64,000 nucleotides of DNA, taken from contig CM069600.1 of NCBI GenBank assembly GCA_035771175.1, forward strand, positions 11,307,729-11,371,728, given 5' to 3'. Position 1 is the first letter of the stretch; each line of letters opens with the position of its first letter. Below the pieces are notes generated by a model, which saw nothing but the letters and a program-made list of their open reading frames with translations, had not been told where the DNA came from and did no database searches. The position numbers were made by a program, and so were the translations under genes. Below, piece after piece: positions 1 to 11,629 of this stretch. The DNA comes from Paratinospora sagittata. Taxonomy: Eukaryota > Streptophyta > Magnoliopsida > Ranunculales > Menispermaceae.

Positions 1-1317
1 ATGGACAATTCACAATTTTTTTTCCTGATATATCACAAATCAAATCCAATATAGATATATATAATCATTCCATTCATTCACACATCAAATTCTCACATGA
101 TAAATATACATGATCACCTCATTTCATCATCACAAGCATAGTATTACCCAAAAATGTCAAATGAAAATCCATGTACAACCCATCTATGTGATAATATATA
201 TATATATATTCATGTAAAACTAAAGAAAATATAATCCATTTCCTTCGCATACACGTATATTAACAAAATAAGACTCTAACTCACGTATCTATTCTCGTGT
301 TTTTCCTTTTAACTCTGTACCTGAAATATTGAAGGAAATGGAGTGAGCAACCAACAACTTAGTGAATATATCTTTTGATATGACAATTATATACGTTTAG
401 GAAAATATGACATTTTAAATCATTTCAAACAAGTATTAAACACATGCATCATTCAACGAATGTATTATACATGTCAACAACATAATTTTCATGAGTTTTC
501 AAGAAAATAATGCATCCTTTTCCACGAAATTCACAATCTTCCTCCTTCAAGGCAAGAGAGCGGGTCTAACCCTTGTATGACCGTTACAAGGTAGCCACAG
601 CCTCTCATTACCCAATTGACAGTCATTTCAAGGATCTCCAATCCTTGTTAGGACAGGCCTACTGACAATGAGGTTACGCATAACACTCATCTGGGTCTAA
701 TTCCTAACGAAATGACACCAACTTGCCTTTGCAAGTCTCACATCCTCCAATGCTAAAAAGAAATCATTTATGAATGCCAATTGAAACACAATGCAACAAT
801 ATATGCATAACATATTTACATTCAAACATTTCATATATTTAAAATGCCATACAAGAACCAAAATCAAGAAAATATACTCACAGTACAAGACTTTTCCAAT
901 TTAAACACAATCACCGTCGCTTTCGAGTCCAGCTCCAATTTATATCCAACTAATTCAACTTGTCACAATCACTTCATAATTCAATTTTATTTATTCATAT
1001 CTATTTATATATTTAATTTCTGAACTCACTTCAAATTACCCATAATAAAGATTAACCTTAAAAATATTATACACATTTTGTGAATTTAGATTCTAACTCC
1101 ATTTAGGACTCATAAGCAGTTGAAGAAACTACTATCTTGTTTCTATGGTCAATCTAGATATTTCCACAAGAAAGAACAGTGAAAATAGATTTCCAATTTC
1201 ATATTTTCACTAATTCTCAGTTTATTTTTCTACTGGAACATATATCAATTTTTTTGAAAATCTAGAACATTCCTAAAATTATTTTGTCCACATCGACACG
1301 TGTAAAATTACTCATTC
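1..1317 (-). repeat. Left part of an older LTR-like sequence (flank of element A)
   Basis: No coding sequence is convincing here. The stretch looks like the interior of a minus-strand gypsy LTR: around 329-372 it has a 'gagtgagcaacc...ttagtgaat' segment laid out like the 'gagtgagcttaacgcgctcagtgggtaa' region of the A-family LTRs. Its presumed continuation is 23470-24451, which ends in TGTTACA. The family is not identified and the left end lies outside the window. Confidence 0.4.
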
Positions 1318-2976
1318 TATCACACCCCGCCCGGACGCGCCTAAACCGACGGTACACTCGTGGACGGGGTGCGCATTTAGAACAATAACAAGGGTAACAA
1401 CAGAGTGCGCATCGGAAATACAGTACACACACAGTACAAATCTGATTTCATTTAATTCAGAATACCTTTGTACATAAAATGGTAAAGGGAATATACTCTC
1501 AAAAATCCCCAATGAATTATACAAAGGGTATAAAATGTGGGCCCCATAACCTGCACCCAGTCCACCCTAAATTCCTGTGAAAGATTGGATAATAATGGAG
1601 TGAGCTTAACGCGCTCAGTGGGTAAATAGTGCATGAGTATAACAATTAATAAAGCATACTTTAATATCAAATATCATAAATACACATGTGAGCATCATAA
1701 TCAATCAATATGTATGTATGCATGACACCGTCTCGTAATGGTTTGATGAACGTAGATCACTTGAGTTCACGTACAGGAACGATGCTCCGGATTCACGTAC
1801 TGATGTCCCTCCCCGGGTGTAGCCGGGTTCTCATGTATGTCCCTCTCCAGAGAAATGTAATGAATAGCGAGCAATGCTCCTAACTATTCTATGAGTCATA
1901 AACCATATACGTCCCTAGGTGGTGATATGTATGATGCCAATGTATGAACTGGTCTGGTCTTTTCTTGACATTTAGACTGACTTTGGCAACGTCTGGTGAT
2001 CCTTATCAGGGTCGGTATCATGACATGCAAGGTTAGGACATTCAGTATTACTTGTATAAGCTGATAGCTTTCAATAAGACCAACTAGATCAATCCCCAGT
2101 TGAGAGGTGAGACACAAGGTCTGCTTAAATACCAATCGCCTAGAGCAGTTAAAGTTACTGAGGACAAGACCGAGTCTAGTTGAGTCAGATTGACCATAAA
2201 TCCGACATTATAACAGTGCAATACATGAATTCCAGATATATAGGCATAAGTGCGGCAGTATAAACATCATATGACATAATGCAGTGTAAATGAATAGTAG
2301 ACATAATAATAATTAAATGTAAACTTTAATAAAAGTTATGAATCACGCAAACCTATGTTTTGTTCCCCACCTTCAGATAAAAACTTCTTCTTTCAGATCT
2401 GGCGCTTTCCTCCGGACAGAACTTCGTTGCACCGCACGGAGAGTCTCGAACAAAGAGTCTCAAAACTAAAAACTCAGAATGAGTGGAAAGGAGAAGAAAT
2501 TGACAAGAGAAGGTGATTTGGTGTGAGGAATGGGAAATGAGGAGGGTTCCTTATATAGAGATTTTTGTGCCTGAACATTCTGGCATGCGCCTGAACGTTC
2601 GGGCATGCATTACGCCTGAACGTTCTGTCATGCACCTGAACGTTCTAGCATGCGCCTGAACGTTCTGTCATGCGCCTGAACGTTCTGGCATGCGCCTGAA
2701 CATTCGGGCATGCATTGTGCCTGAATGTTTTGGCATGCGCCTGAACGTTCTGGCATGCGCCTGAATGTTCAGGAATGCGCGTGAACGTTCTGGCATGCGC
2801 TAAACATTCTGGCATGCGCCTGAACGTTCTGTCATGCGCCTGAACTTTCTGGCATGCGCCTGAAAGTTCTGGCATGCGCCTGAACATTCTGGCATGAGCG
2901 TAAACCTTCTTGCATGCGCCTGAACGTTCGGGCGTTGCCCAAATAGTATTTTTTTTGTGTAATACAAGGTATTACA
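1318..2976 (-). repeat. Element A 3' LTR
   Basis: 1659 bp. On the plus strand it runs from TATCACACCCCGCCC to GGTATTACA, followed directly by the complement of the polypurine tract. It contains the U3 repeat array (2569-2934) and, on the element's strand, a TATA box (TATATAA, complement at 2551-2557) just downstream of the array. It is the longest LTR of the family in the window, mainly because its array is longest. Confidence 0.9.
2569..2934 (-). repeat. U3 tandem array of about 18 GAACGTTC units
   Basis: Roughly 20-bp units of the form GCGCCTGAACGTTCTGGCAT, about 18 copies, some with a 7-bp extension giving GCATGCAT. Units vary mostly as GAACATTC or GAATGTTC, which are CpG transition products. 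The array sits immediately upstream of the LTR TATA box, the position of a U3 enhancer. Confidence 0.9.
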
Positions 2977-2992
2977 CTCTGCCCCCCTTAAA
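2977..2992 (-). other. Polypurine tract of element A
   Basis: On the element strand CTTTAAGGGGGGCAGAG abuts the LTR start. This is the second-strand DNA priming site, in the same position and nearly the same sequence as in B and C. Confidence 0.85.
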
Positions 2993-3507
2993 GGGATTTC
3001 TCCCTCGAAATCAAGTGAAGTAGTTACGATGGTTATTTGCTTGAGATTCACTACCGGTGTCATCTCTTGCGAGTTCAGGGTAGTGGTTGGATGATCCCTG
3101 AATAGAAGTGTGGCCGGTGGAATCCTCATCACCATAAAATCATGGAGAGCAAATGGAATCGGATTCGTCCTTTGAAGATTCCAACCTTTGGATAACAGAT
3201 GGTGGTGGGGGCATTGGTTACATCGTTGGAGGGGAGGTAGGTTGAGGGATGGAATACCTTTTCGTGTTGTGGCTCGAATCCGGTCTCCTGACAAGTTTGG
3301 TAGAAGGTCCTTCCAAGATGATGGTACGAGATTGTTACGAAAAAGATATGCATGCTCTGGCGATATGGATCGCTGTCTGTGTGGTGATGGAGTTGGTGAT
3401 GCAAGGTAGTTGTGACGTGACTCTGCTTCTTGAGAAGTAACCACAGGTTGCAAAGGAGGCCACCGCGTGTGTGCATCACTATATCCATTGATATTATGTT
3501 TAGACAT
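2983..3507 (-). CDS. Possible 3'-terminal ORF found only in element A
   Basis: Between the end of pol and the PPT, element A carries about 400 bp (roughly 3035-3437) that is absent from B and C, where the flanking sequences are joined directly. An open frame starts at 3507 with MSKHNINGYSDAH, runs through the extra segment and passes through the PPT into the LTR. It is rich in Pro, Ser, His and Asn and has no membrane segment or recognised domain. The first residues are shared with B and C. It could be an additional 3' ORF lost from the others, or simply an open stretch of 3' untranslated region. I see nothing that proves translation. Confidence 0.25.
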
Positions 3508-3604
3508 CGGCGTAGTTATTTAAGTGAAACAATGTATTGAGATAAGTGTAAACAATGTTTCATCATTTTATTGATAAGTGAAAAGAGTACAATATATCAC
3601 ATCA

Positions 3605-6600
3605 TCAGTTGGTACTAGAAAACAATTCAGGGTATTTCTGTTTAATTGTTGCTTCTAGTTCCCATGTTGCTTCTTCGATGCCGCGGTGATCCCAGAGCAC
3701 CTTCACAAGTGGTATGCTACGTCGCCTTAGTTCTTGAGTTCTTTTATTCAAAATTTGTATCGCTCTCTCCTGATACTTATTTCCTTCCTCAACCTGAACC
3801 TCGACTAAAGGGATGATATGCGAAGGATCAGGAAGATACTTGCGAAGCATAGATACGTGACAAACGTCATGAACTTTAGGCATGGACAATGGAAGGGACA
3901 GACGATAAGCAAGTTTTCCAATACGTTCAATGATCTGAAATGGGCCTATATACCGCGGGGAGAGCTTGCCTTTAATCCCAAAGCGTTTGACACCTCGTGT
4001 GGGCTGAACTTTTAGAAAAACAAAGTCTCCCTTATCAAATTCTAGAGGTTGTCTCCGCTTGTCAGCATAGCTCTTCTGTTGACTTTGTGTAACACGAAGT
4101 CGTTCCTTTACTAGTGTGATCTTCTCATAAGTCTTTTGAACTAGTTCATGGCCAAACTGGGGTCGATCTGCCATATCTAACCAGCATACCGGAGATCTGC
4201 AAGGGCGACCATAGAGAGCCTCGTACGGTGCCATGCCGATACTAGTTTGGTAGCTGTTGTTGTATGCAAACTCAGCTAAATGTAAATATTTTGCCCAACC
4301 GTCGTTAAAGTCCAAAATGCAGCATCGTAACATGTCTTCTAAGATTTGGATAAGCCGCTCTGACTGCCCATCAGTCTGAGGGTGGAAGGCTGTGCTCATA
4401 GTGATCTTAGAACCCATTCTACTCTGGAAGCTTTTCCAAAAGTTTGATGTGAATCGAGGGTCTCGATAAGAGACGATTGTGAGTGGTATGCCATGAAGGC
4501 GTACGATCTCTCTTTCATATAGTTATGCAAGTTTGGCGGGATTATCCGTGAACTTTATTGGCAAGAAGTGTGCAGACTTTGTAAGTTTGTCAATGATAAC
4601 CCAAATGGCGTCTTGCCCTTTATTGTTTCGAGGTAAGGACGTGACAAAATCCATTGCGATGTTCTCCCATTTCCATTCTCCAATAGGTAACGGTTGGAGA
4701 AGTCCAGAGGAAAGTCTTCGTTTTGCCTTAACTTTCTGGCAAACGAGACATCGAGCGACGAAGTCTGTAACGACCTTTTTCATTTAAGAAAACCAGAATT
4801 GTAGCTTGACATCCTTGTACATCTTGTCACCCCCAGGATGCATAGCGTACCACAGTGCATCTCAGTGAGCACTTCTTTCCGAACCTCAGGATCGTTCGGT
4901 AGATAGAGACATTTTTTTATAGAAAACGGCTCTATCTCCAAAGACCGACCAATGAGGAAGGTCCTGGCCGCTGAGTAGAAGTTCTCGTTTCTCCATTATC
5001 AGAGTTGGCTGATAATTGAGAGAGTCGTGGTCTTGGTCCCTCTACGTTCAGCTGTAGGTTAAAGTTCTCCAACTCTGTAGCCAACTTCCCCATTTTGTAG
5101 TTAAGAGTGCAAGCAACATAAGATTTTTTTACTCAGGGCATCGGCCACAACATTAGCCTTTCCGGGATGGTGCTGGAGTTGAAAGTCATAATCTTTCAAG
5201 AATTCCAACCATCGTCTTTGGCGGAGGTTTAGGTCTCTCTGAGTGTATATGTACTTAAGACTCTTGTGATCCGAGAAGACCTCAAACCGTTCACCGTATA
5301 GGTAATGACGCCATAACTTCAGCGCAAATACGACAACTGCAAGTTCCAAGTCATGTGTTAGGTAATTACCCTCATGAATCTTCAGTTGTCTGGATGCATA
5401 TGCAACCACTTGGCCTTCTTGCATTAGCACGACACCTAAGCCTTGGAGAGAGGCGTCGGTGTATAATGAAAATCCAATTGCATTTTTTGGAGTGATAAAT
5501 ACAGGTGTTGTCGTGAGGCGTTTCTTCAATTCTTAAAATGATGCTTCACAGGCGGGATTCCAGATAAATCGCACGTCTTTTCGAGTGAGCTTGGTCATAG
5601 GTGCAGCAATCTTTGAGAAGTCCTTGATGAAGCGTCTGTAATAGCCAGCCAAACCAAGAAAACTCCTAATCTGAGTAACAGTGGTAGGCTGCTTCCAGTT
5701 TAAAACTGCTTCAACCTTAGAAGGATCTACCTCAATGCCATTGCCTGGAACCACATGGCCTAGGAATTGAACTCTCTTTGCCCAAAATTCGCACTTACTC
5801 AACTTTGCATACGGTTGGTGGCTTCTCAAGGTCTGGAGGACTATCTTCAAATGTATTTTATAGTCTTCCTTGGTTGAGGAATATATCAAGATGTCGTCCA
5901 CAAAAACCACCACAAATTGGTCTAAGTATAACTTGAATATGCAATTCATCAAATCCATGAATGCAGCAGGTGCATTTGTTAGACCGATCGGCATAACTAA
6001 GAACTCGTAATGACCGTACCGAGTTCTGAACACCGTCTTGGTGATGTCCGACTCTCGGATCCGGAGTTGGTGATAATCGGACCGTAAATCAATCTTAGAG
6101 AAGTATTTGGCTTCTCTAAGTTGGTCGAACAAGTCATCGATCCTGGGCAATGGATATCTGTTCTTGATGGTGACGTTATTCAACTTACGATAATCGATGC
6201 AAAGTCGTAACGAACCATCCTTTTTGCGAACAAACAGAACTGGAGCGCCCCAGGGTGATGAACTCTTTCGGATGAAGCCATTACTCTCTAATTCCTTTAG
6301 TTGTTTGTCTAATTCGACTAGCTCGACATTAGACATTCTGTATGGTGGAATTGAGATAGGCCCTGTCCCAGGTATGAGGTTGATTTCAAAATCGAATTTC
6401 CTAACTGGGGGTAGACCCGAAAGGTCATTAAGAAAAACTGTTGGGAATTCAGATATGACTGTAACATCGTGTACTTCGGGAGGGTACAGTGTTGGTGATT
6501 CATTTCCGTCACCAAGGGACAACGCTCGAAGTTGTGACTTGAGAAGTGCAACTATTGATTTGTGTATCCATTTCCTTGTTCCCTGAATCTTGACAAACTC

Positions 6601-8244
6601 TCCTGTAGGCAAGGTTAACTGAACTTGTTTGTTCATACAGTCGATCTTTGCATTTAGTGGTGCTAGCCAGTCCATGCCGAGGATGATGTCAAAGTCTTCA
6701 ATATCCATCACAAAAAGATCTGCATATATTATCTGTTCTGACATTCGAAGCTCACATCGAGAACACTGCAAATTCACGTCAGAACCAGATAAGAACGGTG
6801 ATGTGACATGGAGTGTGATGTTTGTGGGTTCAGGATGCAGGCCTAAATGTCTTATCAATGACGACGATATAAAAGAATGCGTAGCACTTGAATCAAACAA
6901 AACATGCACCAATGTATTGAACAAAGGAAAAGTACCTTCAACTACATTGTTGTCTGGGAGGGGTTGTTAAGCGATGGAAAATGCTCGGCCCTGATTTCGT
7001 TGACCCTACTTTTGTCTGGGTTGGGCATTAAGAGCAGGTGGTGCTTGTTGGATTGGAACAACGGGAATAGGTTGCTGAAGGTGTGGACAGGCATATCTTA
7101 CATGGCCCTTCTGGCCACAGTTGAAACAAGTCGGCCTGTACTGCTGATTATTTTGCCGGCCATTCTGATTATTCTGCTAGCCTTGCTGATTGTGGTGTCG
7201 ACCACCACCTCTGCCATTGTCGTTTCTACGGCCACCTCTTTCATAACGACCTCCACGGCCATGATTTCGGAAACCCTGATGGCTAGGGTTAGAAGGTTCA
7301 GCCGTAGGTTTTGTGGCCTCATTCTTCGAAACCTGGGCTGGGAGGGCTGGGTTTTGATTGTAGTAGGGCTTTTTCTTGTTGCCCTGTTGCAAGCCTTGTT
7401 GGGAAAACGTTGCAGGCCGTTTGCCCTTATTCATTCGCTGTTCCTTTAAGAGCTTCTCTTGTTCAAAGCTCATGACCTTGTCAACAACCTCTTTGTAAAT
7501 CTTGAGATCCAATATCGATAAGGCTTGCCGAATGTCATGGCGAAGGCCATTATAAAATTTCTCAGTCTTATCTCGCTCCGTTGAGATGGTGGAGAGAGAG
7601 TAGACTGATAATTCTTTGAATTTTCCAGCATATTCTCTAACGGTCATGGTGCCCTGGTATAACTTTGCGAATTCCTGTCGCTTCTGCTTCGTCACTGCGC
7701 TGGAAAAATACTCATCAATAAACAATGACTCGAACTGTTTACAAGTCAGATCTACTATGTTGACCCATAGGTCTTCTTTCACTGTGATCCACCATTTGTT
7801 TGCTAGCGGAATTCTGAGAGTCTCATCGACTCTCATTGCATCAAGAGCCTTCTTTGACTTATCCAGCCACTTTTGAACCTCATCAGCATCAATGGTGCCA
7901 TCGAAAGTAAGAGGTTGTAGCTGCTTGTATTTAGTAATCTGATCGGTTTGAGCTTCCGACCCAAATTTTACAGGTGCTTGAACCGTGGCAACCTGACTGG
8001 TCGCGGTCTCACGAACGGCCGTGTGAACAGTGACTTTTATTGCTTCAATAAACCTGGCGAAGAAGGTTTCCATGCTCGAAGGCATGACAAAGGGTGCGGG
8101 TTGGGGTGGTATTGCCTGCCCAGATGTAGTGGCAGTGTTGGGTGTGACCTGTGCTGTTGTCGGAGGCGTCTGTTCCTGAATCTCAGGAGGTGCCTCTACT
8201 ACTGGACGAACAGTACGTGGCCTTCCTCTCTTCCTGGTTTGCAT
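3605..8244 (-). pseudogene. Element A gag-pol polyprotein (degraded)
   Basis: Would encode the Ty3/gypsy Gag-Pol polyprotein that packages, copies and integrates the element. Gag starts at 8244 (MQTRKRGRPR) and contains the LTR-element Gag core, an RG/GG-rich linker and a CCHC knuckle (CFNCGQKGH, about 7100-7130). Protease follows near 6885, but its catalytic triplet reads DSS instead of DSG. RT has an intact FVDD at about 5890-5905. RNase H lies at about 5100-5529, the integrase zinc-binding part near 4740-4783, the integrase core (TDGQSERL near 4370-4400) and a chromodomain-like tail (VLWDHRGIEEATWE) ending at 3605. Breaks include a TAG after the RG-rich linker (7177), a TAA at 5533, and frameshifts or deletions between RNase H and integrase. 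No functional polyprotein is possible. Confidence 0.92.
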
Positions 8245-9011
8245 TTTCTCACTGGCAAGGAAAAATAAAACCAAGATTAAGAAACTGTAGTCAAGTATGC
8301 TCAGCAACAATTTCGAGAGTACTGCAAAAATCGCCTATTTTTCTAAGTATAGTGTAAGGTTTTTGTTGAGGAATCAAAGAATCTTATATATCTCGTATGT
8401 TTGGCCATGGTGTAAAAAAAAAAACAAGGTTAGAATGTTTATATAATAAGTAGAAAACTTTGCAAGTATTTAAAATGATGTGGTTCTGGTTTTTGTGAAC
8501 ATATATATATTGCATTGAAAATCTATACGAGTCATAAGAATTCTAAGATTTGCCTTGGTAAATATCCTGATCTAACGTTCTATCGTAATCTTATGTATTC
8601 AGACGCTTACTCTTAGTCTTTTCGATTATTATCCAAGTTCATGTGTCCCATACCACATGAATTTAGTAATAATGGTGTCAACCAAGTTAAGTTGTATGAA
8701 CACGGTCTCTAAAAACATTGGCTGAATAGAAGTTCACTAATAGTATCGTCCAAATTTACTCGTCCCATACCGTGTAAACTTAGTGATAATATTAGTAAGA
8801 CAACTGTCTCCAAATGTTTCTTTTCACACAAGGTCATGGGTTTTCTTACTTCCACATTTAATTTAGTATCCTTCAATTTTGTTGTGTCTCATACCACTGC
8901 AAAATTAGTGATACAAAAGAAAGAATGGTTGTAAGTCGGCCCACCAAAGATAGTCTTTAAACAAAACAATTTCATTCATATATATCAAAAAAAAGTTTAC
9001 AATGCCAGTAA
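8245..9011 (-). promoter_or_regulatory. Spacer between ORF0 and gag with three GGTATGGGAC hairpins
   Basis: 767 bp without an ORF. On the element strand a diverged unit of about 120 bp occurs three times: TATCACTAA-like, stem, GGTATGGGAC-like loop, stem, TTGGA(A/G)GATACT. Plus-strand stems here are TTCATGTG/CACATGAA (8638-8661), TTTAC/GTAAA (8755-8778) and ATTTTG/CAAAAT (8876-8905). Just before gag the element strand reads TTTATTTTTCCTTGCCAG, a good splice-acceptor-like sequence. The role is inferred: RNA packaging or dimerisation, or control of gag expression. Confidence 0.65.
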
Positions 9012-10592
9012 TTAATTTTGACTTTCTTGCCTACTAACGCTCCTTCGAGATCTACTACTACGTACAGAACGACTACTAACAAAAGATTGAGAGTTTGCAC
9101 GCTCTGCGTTGGAGTGTTGCGAGCGGGTTAATATATTATTGTGGCTCTCTCTCAGTTCAGCAATAGTGGATGCCATTTCATCTAACCGTTCAAGTACGTT
9201 AGTCGGTTGTCCTATTGGTGGTTGATGGGTCGTTTGTCCCGTAGGTGAAGGGTAGGCCATAGACATTGGGGGAAAGTATTGGTTCATAGGTGGAAGATAG
9301 TTGTTTTGATTGTGCAGGGATCCCCTAACTGGAACCCCTTGGATATTTGGATTTGTTTGAGGTGAAAAAGTTTGAAACATTGGGCTTATTGGGATGTTTT
9401 GCCCTCCAAGATTTGGTGACGCCCAATATTGTTGTTGTTGGTTCACAGTAACTTGTGGAACTGGCTGATACTGTACCGTAGGAGTTGGAAGTCGTTGGTA
9501 CGAAGTGGTGCCTTGAGTGGGCATGTTCCCAGTTGGTGGATTTGCTTGCGGACCTTGTCTATCGTGACTTTGTGTAGGTTGATTTAGTGTGGCATATAAC
9601 TCTTCGTCAGTGAATGGTCGATCTGTTGGATCACTATTCGGGACTGGGTCTGATGTAGGATTTGAATTTGAATCATTATTTGGTCCTTCGTTGACTGGCA
9701 TCTTGCGTCGACTTTTGCGAAGGCAACGCCCATGCTGGTCTCTCCTTCTTTCGGCATTTCTTATCGTTGTGCCGAATACATCTTCATCAGTTACCCCTCC
9801 ACTTGTACCATATGTATTGAAGATAGAGGATGTTGTAACTGGTTCAGTGATCAGCTTCGACGTTCCATCGAAAGTGGTGACGTTGGCCTCGTATAGTATC
9901 CTCATAATCAAGACTCCGTAGCCGAGGAATTCTTTTCTCAAAGGGTTTTGTATCACCCTCAACATTTGTTGGATAATAATGTGAGGTAGGGAGACCGTAA
10001 TTTTTTTCTTTATGCAGTATAACATAAGAAGTTGAGCCCTTGACATAGTGCCTATAGTCCCCCTTTCTGGCAAGATGTTCCCATATAAAATCTTTCCGAG
10101 ACCGGCAAGAGATGGCTTAAGATGATTGTTTGGGAGGTTGGTGTATGTTGATTGGGTGTATGGCTCTTTGGTGAGGGAATTGAACAATTGTTCATCAGAT
10201 TCTGCGATCTCTGCAATTGTCTAGGGTTTATGTGGATCAATAATCCTCTCCTCAATTGGAATATCCAAAAGTCGAGCAATAATCTCGATGTTGATAGAAA
10301 TTTTCGTTTCCATGACTGTTGTCTCCAAAATAGGGCTGATCTCATCTCTGTGAAGTCCCACGCAATTCATGGTTTCATAGAAGGATCTCACCAAGTTGTA
10401 AAAGACTTGACCCTCGACTTTGGTTATATTTAACCAATCCAGTGTTGCGAGTTTGTCGTGAAGGATGGGGCGGAGGGGGAGATCTTTATTGTCGATGCTC
10501 CTCATAGTCATAACCACTCTTTTGGACAATTCCGTTAGTCTAGTGGGAATTGGTTCCATGCTAGTGGAAGTTGCTCCTTCCCTTGAGGCCAT
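9012..10592 (-). pseudogene. Element A ORF0: putative plant transposon-type protein, one in-frame TAG
   Basis: An additional sense ORF between the PBS and gag: 526 codons, start at 10592 (MASREGATST), stop TAA at 9012-9014. Residues about 30-250 resemble the 'putative plant transposon protein' domain (PF20167 type, from memory). The features are a hydrophobic helix-rich region with ILPERGT, an LLMLYCI helix and an LRKEFLGYGVLIMRIL helix. Then come an acidic segment (TDRPFTDEELYATL), about 150 Pro/Gln/Asn-rich residues, a short predicted coiled coil (LERLDEMAS...) and a Ser-Arg tail (RSVRSSRSRRS). The only break is TAG at 10218-10220, where element B has CAG. Function unknown. The conserved position and length in A, B and C argue that it belongs to the element. 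Confidence 0.75.
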
Positions 10593-11612
10593 TCTTTTGC
10601 CGAAAGGAAATTAAATTTGTGAAAGACACAAATATATTCCTAACATTTTTAAGATTTATGCCTTGTCTACTAGACATTATTTTCTAGTTTTCTTTTGATG
10701 TTTATGCCATCATGAAAATTTCTTCATTAGTAATGTGATGTATATATGTCGTATTAGCATATGAATGTGTAGACATATTTAATCATAACTATATAGTTTC
10801 CATAAATCAACTATATATTTATTTGAAATTAAACTATATAAAAATCATATATAGTTGTCTTAGATATTTTTTTAATACAACTATATATATAATTCATATA
10901 TATTTCATATATATATATATATATATAGTTCTAGATATATCAATTTTTTTTTTATCAAATAAAATTTTGCAAATTTTTATTTTATTTTATTTTTTATTTT
11001 TATTTATTTTTTATATATACATATCTCATATACACTAAGGTATATAGATATATAGTACTAGAGATATATATATCTAATAAATATATATATATTTTTTAAA
11101 TAACATTTTTAAATTTTTTTTTTTTTTGGTGATACATATCTCATATTCACTTAGGTATATAGATATATATATTCAATCATAACTACACATATAGTTTCTA
11201 ATAAATCATGACTATATGTATATTTAAATCAAACTATATAAAAATCAGATAGTTTTCTAGATGTATATTTAATATAAATTTCAACTATATACAAATCATA
11301 TATATATAGTTCTAGAGATATATATATCTAGTAAAATTTTTCATCCAAAATTTCCTCATTAGCAACAAGGTATATATACATATCTCCTATATGCATAGAT
11401 ATATATTTAATATAACAATATATATAATTTTTCATTAATCATAACTATATATATATTTCTAAACTATATAAAACTATATAGTTTTCTTAGATATATATTT
11501 AATACAAATCTTAACTATATATAATTTATATATATAGTTCTAAAGATATATATATCTAATGAAATTTTTTCTTTCCCTAATTTGGTGGACTTGGGCGGGC
11601 TGAGGACCGTAC
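10593..11612 (-). other. TA-rich untranslated leader of element A
   Basis: About 1 kb between the PBS and ORF0, made of repeated motifs such as 'aactatatatagtt' and 'tagatatatatatc', with many short inverted repeats. It has no coding potential. Element B has a shorter version (14131-14908), and C is truncated within a few bases of the ORF0 start, so it lacks this part. Confidence 0.7.
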
Positions 11613-11624
11613 TCTCTGATACCA
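11613..11624 (-). other. Primer binding site, element A (initiator Met tRNA)
   Basis: On the element strand TGGTATCAGAGA, five bases inside the 5' LTR. It matches the complement of the plant initiator methionine tRNA 3' end except at the last base, where B has C. Confidence 0.9.
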
Positions 11625-11629
11625 TTAAA

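Noticed and set aside
2645..2887. Repetitive open frames across the U3 arrays (also 12884-13195, 22303-22557, 34779-35177)
   Set aside because: They are translations of the 20-bp non-coding array and LTR; the repeating peptides follow the DNA period, with no start context or conservation apart from the repeat.
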